Under the pieces are notes generated by a model that was not told the DNA's origin, did not search any database, and saw nothing but the letters and a program-made list of their open reading frames with translations. DNA of 64,000 nucleotides, taken from Isoetes taiwanensis. Taxonomy: Eukaryota; Streptophyta; Lycopodiopsida; Isoetales; Isoetaceae. Below, one piece after another: positions 1 to 8,187 of this stretch. Numbering within the stretch: position 1 is the stretch's first letter; every line of letters begins with the position of its first letter. The stretch covers positions 14,548,463 to 14,612,462 of the forward strand of contig JAJEKV010000010.1 of NCBI GenBank assembly GCA_021234155.1, read 5' to 3'. The translations under genes were made by a program, and so were the position numbers.

Positions 1-1
1 T

Positions 2-458
2 GAGAGAGATGCAGCCAAGGAGACAGATAAGCATGGGAATAAGCGGAAGCCGAAGGAAGGGGAGCCTAGTATTAGATATGGTGGCCCTGAGAAGATAAAG
101 GGTGCTCCTCCTGGCACTCATGCTTTAAGGGAAATTAGGTACTGGCAGGCACACACCCAGCCTCTGATTCCCAAGCTTGCCTTCGCTAGAATGGTCAGGT
201 ACGAGATGAAGGCCATCATTGAGAGGAGGAAGGAATCAAGGAAGAAGAGGAGGGAGAGAGCACCAGACTATGTCCCGATGGTGGAGGAGGAGATGAATAG
301 AATCCAAGCAGAGGCCTTGGATATATTGCAAGAGGCAGCAGAGGCTCATCTAATTAGCCTCTTTGAGGACAAGGTCCGTTGTGCACACCGGACGGGCGTA
401 CCTTGTGCATGACAGGGACTATGCCTTAGCTAGATACTTCCGTGGATGCCTCCCTTAG
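2..458 (+). pseudogene. Histone H3-like (CENH3-like) fragment, frameshifted, 5' end outside window
   Basis: The frame is open from the left edge. After a lysine-rich tail it reads PPGTHALREIRYWQ, then KLAFARMVRYEM, then AEALDILQEAAEAHL and LFED. These match, in order, the alphaN, alpha1 and alpha2 segments of histone H3; AEAL-LQEAAE and the LAFARMVR wording are closer to plant centromeric H3 than to canonical H3. Between alpha1 and alpha2 (loop 1, about six residues in canonical H3) lie some 30 residues rich in Arg, Lys and Glu (ERRKESRKKRRERAP onward). The frame stops at 410-412. A shift of one base near 385-400 restores the expected alpha3 wording (DYALARYFRG) up to a stop at 456-458. The role would be nucleosome formation, possibly at centromeres. 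I infer a decayed or rearranged copy; an unusual variant with a sequencing indel is the alternative. Confidence 0.6.
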
Positions 459-1018
459 GAGCCTTTTGTAACCATTTTTTGGTTGTTAATATATGAGTGT
501 TTTAATATTTTTCTCTTTATGGTTACATTTTAGTTCTCCTTCTAATAAATGTTGAGGTTCCGTAATTATTTGCTATTCTATTTATTGAGACCGTATTCAT
601 TTACTAGTGTTGACCAGGTGGGCCACGGTCACGAAAATGACTATTCCACATTCTCGTGGGAAGGTCTATTTCGACCGCCGAGATAGTTCCAAAATTTCGG
701 AGGCGCAACTTCGGTCGCGAATTGATTCCTCCACACGCCGTGGGGCCACTTTCGCCGACCGTGGATACGCTCACCATTTTACTCAAACAACGTGCCGGGG
801 TGCCTATTTCGCACATGCAGAAGAGAATGCTTATCTGAATTTAGAATCTACATGTAAGGCAAATGGCCAAGAGCTTTCCAAATTGAAAATGTGCGATAGA
901 TAGATGGATCACATGTATCACTTCTGGTTACATCCTTATAACTAGCGAATGTCTGAAATATTCTAGTAACAGAATTTAGAACTCATATAAGAGGCATAAC
1001 ATACATGAATGAAGCAGT
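459..1018. other. Intergenic, with a GC-rich dyad-containing patch
   Basis: No gene is recognised. 604-815 is distinctly GC-richer than its surroundings and carries several CCACGGT / TTTCGACCG / CGGTCGCGAA words in both orientations, so short stems can form (for example about 669-678 with 713-722). The wording resembles the hairpin array at 2.4 kb (TTTCGCACCGT), so it may be a diverged relative of that repeat. The overlapping reading frames on both strands are mutual shadows and show no protein-like features. Confidence 0.3.
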
Positions 1019-1300
1019 TCATTCGGGGTCGGGCTCATCATGAGCAGGTGGTTGAGTGATGTTATTAAGCTCATAGGCGCCACGCTCTGGAACCCAATCA
1101 AGGTGGATAACAACACGATAGAACCTAGAGGAAGAATGAGTTCGACCCGTAGTTACTTCCAGCCAGGGAGCAAGGGGGATACCCCTCTGCTTGCATCTAA
1201 CAAGATCATTAAATGTCATAGTACAAGTAATGGAGTCTATATCTTCGGGACGAGGAGACAAGGTAGACCCCCTGGAATAAGAAGATGAAGACCGAGACAT
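1019..1300 (-). CDS. Hypothetical protein, 93 aa, unrecognised
   Basis: From the ATG at 1300 the frame reads MSRSSSSYSRGSTLSPRPED, then a middle with TFNDLVRCKQRGIPLAPWLE, and ends in a Pro/Asp-rich tail (PPAHDEPDPE). Composition is more protein-like than neighbouring frames (Ser/Arg-rich start, mixed core, acidic end) and there is no low-complexity artefact. I do not recognise a family and see no signal peptide or membrane segment. The open frame extends upstream of this ATG without a better start. It could be an exon of a larger gene or a transposon-borne frame; no splice sites were convincing. Low confidence. Confidence 0.25.
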   Translation of the reverse strand: MSRSSSSYSRGSTLSPRPEDIDSITCTMTFNDLVRCKQRGIPLAPWLEVTTGRTHSSSRFYRVVIHLDWVPERGAYELNNITQPPAHDEPDPE

Positions 1301-1507
1301 AGCAAATGGATGCCTTCTGCATTGAATGGAGCTGTACTTATATCGAACAAAATTATTGACATGCACTGTAGCAGCATTATTGGTTATATATACGAGCATA
1401 ATGTACAAAATACACATGTAAATATAATGTACATATATAGTATATATATCTAGTTTCTCTTTAAATAGCCATCTACGCCTTCATTGTCTTTGCCTCTTTC
1501 CCCCTCT

Positions 1508-1632
1508 TGTCTGCTTCTTGTTTGCATGCTCCTTGCCTCCCTGTCCGCTTCTTAATAATCCTTGCGTCCCTGTCTGCTCCTTGTTTGCATGCTCCTTGTC
1601 TCCCTGTCCGCTCCTTGTTTGCTCCTTATTAA
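1508..1632 (+). repeat. 63-bp pyrimidine-rich direct repeat, about two copies
   Basis: A 63-bp unit beginning TGTCTGCTTCTTGTTTGCAT at 1508 recurs at 1571 with a few C/T changes (TGTCTGCTCCTTGTTTGCAT). Inside each unit the shorter word CTCC(T)TG-TCTCCCTGTCCGCT repeats again, and TGTCTGCTCC recurs once more at about 1650. The block is strongly C+T-biased on this strand. Confidence 0.7.
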
Positions 1633-1674
1633 GTAGCTGTTTTGCTCTTTGTCTGCTCCACTAGTTTTTTGCAA

Positions 1675-2032
1675 ATGGTAAATTTGCAAGAACATCCTCG
1701 CTGGGTTGATCTAGAATACCTGCAAGCATGCGGCAGAATAAATATGTGCACTTTTGATGAATTTGTTAGCAACTTTTGGGAGCATCGGTGGCATCACGAG
1801 TCATGCAAGGATCACTCTAAGTGCTTTGGGACTTCTTGAACCCCCCTCAGATTTGAAAGATAGGCTAGAACAGTTGAAGGACATGCTTTTCCATGGTTTC
1901 ATGGCCTACTCTCTGGATCACTATGTACCTCTGGTCATTTCTACTTGTGAAAAGAATAGGATTTATATCTTCATTGAACTTTACAACTTCCATTACAAAT
2001 CTTTTGTGGATATTGGTCAGCTCATATTCTGA
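1675..2032 (+). other. Weak protein-like stretch split over two frames, unrecognised
   Basis: From an ATG at 1675 the frame reads MVNLQEHPRWVDLEYLQACG and stops at 1837-1839. A second frame (1754-2032) continues with a helical-looking stretch (LLEPPSDLKDRLEQLKDMLF) to a stop at 2030-2032. The two together could be a short gene with one frameshift near 1770-1830. No domain is recognised, and no promoter or splice signal is clear. Equally this could be chance. Confidence 0.15.
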
Positions 2033-2375
2033 TCCCTTGAATTCAACATCTTGTGGCTACTGTCTTGTGGCCCCATATGGGATACAATTCCTTGGGATAC
2101 ACGTGAGCTATGGCTACATCGCACATAGCACATAATACGTACATATCACAGGTAAAGATACTCCATTGGAATTATGTGTATAAGCTGGTATAAACCTACA
2201 ATTTTCATAGAAATTAAGTATATAAGCATGTGATTTCCGTGTAATTAAGTAACTTCTATATATTATCATGTATTATCTTGGCAATAATTTTCCTTTTAAC
2301 TTTTTGTGTAAGTGAATGATTTCTTCTACCATTTTCCATGTATTTTCTCATGTGATTGTTCTATTTGTGGTCATA

Positions 2376-2680
2376 TTCGGCACCGTCGCCACGGTGCGAA
2401 ATTGCCCCAGTTAAAAATTATTGAAGGGCCTATTTCGCAACGTGGCTACGGTGCAAAATACGTGGATCCAGTTTAGTTACAGGCCCATATTTCACACCGT
2501 AGCCACGGTGCGAAATCGCCTCAGTTACAAATTATTGAAGGGCCTATTTCGCACCGTGGCTACGGTGCGAAATACGTGGATCCAGTTTAGTTACAGGCCC
2601 ATATTTCGCACCGTGGCCATGGTGCGCAATACATGCATCCAGTTTACTTACAATACAACATTTCGCACAGTGACCACTAT
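2376..2680. repeat. Tandem 57-bp repeat array, each unit carrying a near-perfect hairpin
   Basis: At least five copies of a 57-bp unit run from about 2376 to 2680. Each contains a dyad such as ATTTCGCACCGT-GGCT-ACGGTGCGAAAT (12-bp arms, 4-nt loop; best copy 2546-2573). Spacer words alternate: one spacer type has AATTATTGAAGGGCCT, the other CGTGGATCCAGTTTAGTTAC, giving a higher-order period of about 114 bp. The loop reads GGCT in some copies and AGCC in another, as if the stem had flipped. The last copy (about 2660) is decayed. The 57-bp period keeps a reading frame open by chance; it has no ATG and repeats VATVRN, so I do not call it coding. Confidence 0.85.
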
Positions 2681-2766
2681 CAAACTGATAAATAAATCAC
2701 CTTTTTTACAGTAGAGACATTATCAAGAGCTCTCAATACAGACATAACCTTTGCCTTGCCTACATT

Positions 2767-3549
2767 TCATTGATTTCCACTCCCTTGATCGCTCAACAGC
2801 TGCGGACTTATACCAAGCTTCCCTTTTTTTTCCCTACCGGGTTTTTGTCTAAACAACTTAGCAAGTGTTGACTCACTCTGGTTCCATGATTTCTTGACCC
2901 ATTTGGACACGATCCTTCTGTAAAACCATTGGATCAACAAGCTTTTTAATAGCCATGACCCTTTTTTTTGAGCCTTCACCCCCAGGGGCTAATATATTTA
3001 TGGGCTTCATGTTTCTTGCCCTCTCCCTGATCCCCAGTGGAGTTTTTTTCATTCGTTTGACTCGCTTGTGAAGGGAATCATTTTCTTGCGCAACCCTCTT
3101 CATTCCTTGCTGTAGTGATTTCATCTCCGTCACCAATTTTTGATTTTCTACCTCCAATTCATTGAGCTTGCGGCATTGTTGAGACAACAAGTAGTTCGCC
3201 TGTTGGAGCTGATTAACATCCGATGAAACTTTGCAATTGAATCCATACAAGTGGTTATACATGGCACGCAAATGTGGATCAGTATTACCATTAACCAAAT
3301 TATTACAGTAACCTAGTAACCCTTGTTGTCCCTTACAAGCAAATTCAATAAGACCGGATGCAGAGTGGAAGTTTGGATGGGCTCGAGTGAAAGGATCACA
3401 AGGATACAGTTGGCCTTTAGCCCAGAGGTCTATATTCATGGCTCTAGAGGCTCGCAATGCATCTTCATCTATTGGTTGTTATTCCTGTAAGACAGGCATC
3501 CTTTTGGCACTTGCACTCCAAATTGACCCTCGGAATTAGTTTGATCCTG
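2767..3549 (-). pseudogene. Coiled-coil protein gene of unknown function, two frameshifts
   Basis: The longest frame covers 2873-3478 with no ATG before MNIDLWAKGQLYPC (start codon about 3439). It has a globular N-terminal part, then an amphipathic heptad-like segment (NQLQQANYLLSQQCRKLNEL through SLQQGMKRVAQENDSLHKRV) that should form a coiled coil, then a basic tail (KRMKK; GSKKRVMAIKKL). Upstream, another frame (FGVQVPKGCLSYRNN) joins on after a one-base shift near 3478 and is preceded by a good acceptor-like sequence (TTCTGTTTCAG at about 3550). Downstream, a second shift near 2880 would extend the protein through LAKLFRQKPGREKKGKLG to a stop at 2767-2769. So I see the last exon of a longer gene, now broken. 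The family is not recognised; a transposon-encoded structural protein is possible. Confidence 0.45.
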
Positions 3550-3668
3550 AAACAGAAGTATTAGAACCAAGAACACTCAAAGGAATGCAATGACAACTCG
3601 GAAACCAAATACCTTTGCCATTGACGTTGAAAAAGACCGAGAACCGGAGCGGAGCTTAAAATTAAGAA

Positions 3669-3720
3669 GATTCTTGCCAACAAACAGAGCGAAATTTCGC
3701 TCTATTTGTTGGCAAGAATC
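3669..3720. repeat. 52-bp near-perfect palindrome
   Basis: Two 26-base arms (left arm starts GATTCTTGCCAACAAACAGA, right arm ends TTGTTGGCAAGAATC) meet with no loop at GAAATTTC. Only one position mismatches (C in the left arm against A in the right). Transcribed, it would give a long hairpin. No flanking inverted-repeat transposon end was found. Confidence 0.9.
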
Positions 3721-3744
3721 CGCCATAATTCGAATTCAAACAAT

Positions 3745-3848
3745 GCTTGGGCGCGATGGCAAGGTCGCTTGGCGCTCGATGGCGCGATGGCAAGCTCGAC
3801 AGCAAGCTCGATGGCACTGAAGCTCGATGGCTGAAGCTCGATGGTGGA
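3745..3848 (+). repeat. Short irregular tandem repeats of GCTCGATGG / GCGATGGCAAG
   Basis: The word CTCGATGG occurs five times between 3774 and 3845, interleaved with GCGATGGCAAG-like words. This is a small microsatellite-like patch directly beside the 52-bp palindrome. 3850-4070 is otherwise empty, with several AGGTTAGG-like G-rich words (3912-3990). Confidence 0.6.
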
Positions 3849-4071
3849 AAAATGAAAATTTAGATGTAATCATCAAATTTTGAGGTCGTTTGGAAATAAT
3901 GATTGCAAAGTTAGGTACGAGGTTAGGTTTGGAGGGGGGGAAGTTAGGTTAGGGGAGAGTGAAAGTTAGGTATGGAGAGGGGAAAGGTAGGTTCATGATC
4001 CTATGTGGCAGCCCCCCCAAAATACTCCTACAAAGCCCTTAATTGACCTCAAACTCTAATGGAATCTTTGA

Positions 4072-4112
4072 TTAACCTATTTAAGCATTCTTAGATCTAA
4101 AGCAAGGCAGCT
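4072..4112 (+). promoter_or_regulatory. Relic adenylate kinase promoter/leader
   Basis: TTAACCTATTTAAGCATTCTTAG here is the same core sequence that lies just upstream of the intact adenylate kinase start (10652-10674), including the TATA-like TATTTAAG (4078-4085). This shows that the pseudogene downstream carries upstream DNA and is not an RNA-derived copy starting at the cap site. Upstream similarity stops at about 4071. Confidence 0.55.
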
Positions 4113-4887
4113 ATGACGATCAGAACAATGCAATCAGCAAAAGTATTAGGATTCCATGGGCATCTAGACCTGGAGAAGAGCCTAAGCCCTGTTTTGGGCA
4201 TGTTTCAGGTTTCAAAGGATTTAGCAATCAACGACAAAACTGAAGAAAAAAGCCCCTTCAAGCATTGGGTTCGCTTTTACAAATCTTCCCCAATTCCCCG
4301 GCGCAGCAGGGGAATTGGGTCGCCAAATTTTGGCTTCAGTTGCACAGGGCAAACTTATCGGTGATGATCTAGTCTTGGCTTTGCTACAGAAAAGACTTGA
4401 ACAAGGCAAGGCTGTTGGAGAAAAGGGATTTATTCTGGATGGTTTTCCTAGAAATGTAAAGCAGGCTTTGATTTTGGAGCAGCTTGTAGATATCGATGTT
4501 GTGGTTAATATGAATATGAGAGAAGATGCATTGGTTGCCAAGTATTTGGGAAGAAGAACATGCAGCGAATGCGACAAAACCTTCAATGTTGCCGATGTTA
4601 ACTTAGATTTCTATGCCTAAGATTTTGCCTCCACCACAGTGTGCTTCTAAGATGGTAATTAGAAGTGATGATAATGAGAAAAGTGTCAAGAAGAGATTGC
4701 GGTTTATGAGGAACAATGTAAAGATGTGGAGGGTTTTTACAGGTGCCAAGGCAAAGTGATGGATGTTGGTGTTGTGTCGGGAGTGTCTCAAACGTGGTCA
4801 AATGTGTTGAAGATGTTGCACTTTGAAGAAAAGGAAGCAGAAGAAGCAAAAACACCCTTTACATGTAATAAATGTGCACTATCATAG
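4113..4887 (+). pseudogene. Adenylate kinase pseudogene (copy 1), P-loop deleted
   Basis: About 90% similar along its length to the intact gene at 10700-11596. Starting with MTIRTMQSAKVLGFHGHLDL it follows that gene to KHWV. There about 50 bp are missing, removing the whole phosphate-binding loop GKPGVGKGT. A second deletion of about 40 bp removes the TGDLIR nucleotide-binding segment, a 20-bp deletion after NVADVNL shifts the frame to a stop at 4618-4620, and a one-base loss follows near 4702. The lid cysteines (CSECDK), FILDGFPRN and the 3' end up to the original stop position (4885-4887) are still readable. Without the P-loop it could not bind ATP. It sits in the same orientation as the intact copy about 6 kb downstream. 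Confidence 0.92.
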
Positions 4888-5100
4888 GCAGCTACTCAAA
4901 AAGAGTTGATCAATTTTGTTAAGGACCGTAGACTTGGACCTTAAACCCTAAATCCTAAACCAAGACTGAAGACTTGGACCTTACGCACGTGCTAAAAAAG
5001 GGTTGGTCAATTTTGTTAAAGACCAAAGTAACAATACTAACCAATATTTGAGACTTGGACCTTATGGTCCACCATTCAAGACATTACACGCCATGCTTAG
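4888..5100 (+). repeat. Copy of adenylate kinase 3' flank
   Basis: Similarity to the region behind the intact gene (11597-11790) continues here: TTGGTCAATTTTGTTAAAGA, GACTTGGACC and TCAAGACATTACAC all recur, with local insertions. It ends near 5100, where the intact locus has CTTATATGAGAACTG and this one has CTTAGCAGCTACC. The duplicated unit therefore includes core promoter, coding region and about 200 bp of 3' flank. Confidence 0.75.
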
Positions 5101-8100
5101 CAGCTACCAAATCCTAAGTTCCAATGATCTTTTGAGGGATTATTTTGATTGGAGGAATTCTCTCCTACCTATACTCTTGATTCTACGACACTAGAAGACA
5201 AAAGATCTAATAAGTGCAACTTTTCTCAAAATTCTTAAGAATACCACTACTTTGTACGTGGATTGTCTGTTGGCAAGTACTTCCATTTTCTGGCATTTTG
5301 TTTTGACTTAAATTCCATACACGTTTTCTCCTTTTACTTTCTTAGAACTTCTAACTGACTTTCAGTTGCTTCACCCATTCCCACAAATGTTTATATTTCT
5401 CCTTCACTTCAAGTAGCATCAGCTTTATAAAAAAGATACCAAGGGCCACTTTTTTCTTCCGAATGCTTCTAATTCTTGCATCTTATAGTAGGCATCTCTC
5501 TTTTAGATTTGTTTTAAAATAGGAAGTTGTGATACTGAGCTCACATCTAAAGCAAGTGAGGGATATGCTCGCAGAAACCATGCATTTGCATTGATATGCA
5601 CAAATATGACATTTTGTGCAAGATTTAGGCATTGTGGATGTTCTTACTAAAGGTAAAAGGATACTCTCATTTGTGAACTGCGTGGAATCCAGTCCTGCCA
5701 GCAAAGGGATCACTGAGAAAGACATCACGAGTCAATTGTTGAATTATTGGATAAAGATGTTGGAGATTCATTGCAGTTCCATTTTGCCCTTTGCACAGCA
5801 CCTGTATGGTCTTTAATAATTACATGCCAACGGATCCATTCTTTCCAGTAAGGATTTTGTCAAGACTGAAAGATATTGGGAGTCATCTTAAATATAGAAT
5901 GCAGGAAGATGCATGCGCATGAATTTACGGGGTTTGAATTTGCAGCCAATGCTTTGGATATCTCTTTCCTTAGATAGTTTTGTGTCTAATATTTTTCCTT
6001 TATGATCATCAATGCTTTTGCTTTTGAAATGTTTCTGCTGATTCTGCAAATGCCTGCTTTGTTCTTTTCAAAAACGTATGCTTATTGATGGGGCTTCAAC
6101 TTTGGTGCAAGAGTTCATGTTTTGCATGCAACATCAGTTGTGATATCAAATCATTGAATACACTGCATGTTCTTCATATTCATTCTATGACACTGGAGCA
6201 GAATATTGGTTGGGCAGTAAGAAACATTGGTTGGCAATCCTAAGAATGTTGTGGAGTTTATTTTCGGCGACTTTTATAAAGCCATGTTTGAGCGGCTATG
6301 AGGATTCATTGGATAAAGATATTAGGTTGAGTTGGTACAGTTTCATTGCCCTGGGTTTATTCATGGTCCAGCCCAAGATTTCACACTATCAAGGCAATTA
6401 AGCACGTGATTGCGTCAAAAGCACTATTGACTCATCTTTTATATTATATTATATTAGAGTAGAACCTGCACATGCAAAGATAATCTTATTTTGTTGAAGC
6501 ACTTGCATGTATCACATTCCATTATACATGTAATAGGGGATGTGCATTGTTAACCACCACTGATGTGACTTAGTTTGATGGAATTGCACTTTCATTGTAT
6601 TTCTTTCCTAAATGTTTATGACCAATTGGAGGTCTGCCAGGAGACAAGAATGCAAAGAGATATCATCTGCAGAAGCTAATTCTAATAGCTTTGGCCTGCT
6701 TCTTGAACATTGTAATGGAAACAAGAAAACTAGCCACATAACTTCCCTATTTAACTCCTCAATATGAGCTAGAAAGTTTAATAGGCATTCCAATCTGTTT
6801 TGTATATCTTCTCTTTAAAGCACACTAAACTCATTTTATGTGACATGTTAACTAATCTCTCTAGCAGCTTTTTGAGATCCACCATGTAAAAGGATGATGC
6901 ATTCTATGTACTCCATTGCGTATCTTTGCTACAACAAAAACTGGATATGGAAGGAACTTGAGAAGGAATTTCAGCAGTTAAAATTTTTACTTAAGATGCA
7001 CTTGAAGGTCCTTCTTTGCCTCCTAATTTTAAACATGGATTGTAACAACATAGCTGATAATTGAGCACATTGAGTGCATTTTGGCCTGGATTATCACATT
7101 GGCCAACCAAATTTCAGGAATGTTTGTGAGCACCTACATTTGCCACGGATTGCTTCAATATCTGCATATGACAAATCCAAAAAGAAAAGATTCCAGTGCC
7201 ATTCTTTCTTTTTGGCATGTTTATGTTTGATCCTTTCCATTTTGGTATCATTCTATAGTTTTTGGAACTACTGATTGCTAATTGTGGCATAAAGTAGGTG
7301 GAAGAGATGTTGTTTTACTTTGTTTGTTGTTAACAGGTTCGAGAATTCTATGCCTTTATTTATGGCTTGACTTTACATGGCTTTTAAAATATTGACAATG
7401 TTTATTCTTTGTTAATGATGTGTTTCTCAGATTTTGCGTTCCCCAAATTAGCAATGACTAAAGGGCTAGTCAGATTACTCTTTTGAAGGCAAATTGAAAA
7501 GTCCAAATCGCTAAAGATGATACATCATGTAAATATCTACTTGAGCCTATAAGTTTGTTAATTGTTAGGTTCAATAGATTATTTGCAAACAAACTCTTGG
7601 ATCGTTATCTTCCTTTGCCAAGTATCTCACATACATGGAAAGTATGCTCTTAATAAGGAAAACCCAAAGATATTTATTAACAAGTTTATAAAGAGCTAAA
7701 TTGATGGATAAGTTTGCATGTTATTGGTGGTAGATCTATGGTTGGCTTGGCCACCACCGCTTTGAGATTTAGGGTACGTAATGTGCTAATTTTAAGAAGG
7801 GAACTACATAATCTAAGGTGCTCCATCTCCTGCAAGCAAAATGATGGGTCATATAATGGCAAAGAATATTGCACTCCTATACCTTTGTGTTTGTTTTTTG
7901 CAGTTTATAAGTTTTCATACTACTCTTTGAATGATTTGGTTGTAAGCATCCTTATAGCTCCTTGGATTGAAAAGGGTATAGGTTAGTAATTAATCAAAGT
8001 ATCCGGTTCCAAATTTTCCATTTGTTACATAAAACAGCGCAATATTTGCATTGAATGGAACCTGCGCATTGTTCCAGAAAAAGAAATGAATGTGGAAAAG

Positions 8101-8187
8101 ACCAAAACATTAACTCGATTCCAGTTGGAAATGTTTCAGCCGACATTCCATCTCAAAGGAGATGAGCATGGACAAGCCAAAAATTTG
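5101..8187. other. About 3 kb without recognisable gene
   Basis: AT-rich DNA with only short frames (under 95 codons), none protein-like enough to call. A run of TATAT/ATTAT at 6440-6460 and scattered poly-T tracts are the only simple features. Introns of a larger gene cannot be excluded, but no convincing exon was seen on either strand. Confidence 0.5.

Noticed and set aside
2376-2680. CRISPR-like regular repeats
   Set aside because: Eukaryotic context, repeats are hairpin-plus-conserved-spacer minisatellites, and spacers are not unique.
2421-2714. 97-codon frame with repeated VATVRN across the hairpin array
   Set aside because: No ATG; the frame is open because the repeat period (57 bp) is divisible by three. 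Treated as repeat only.
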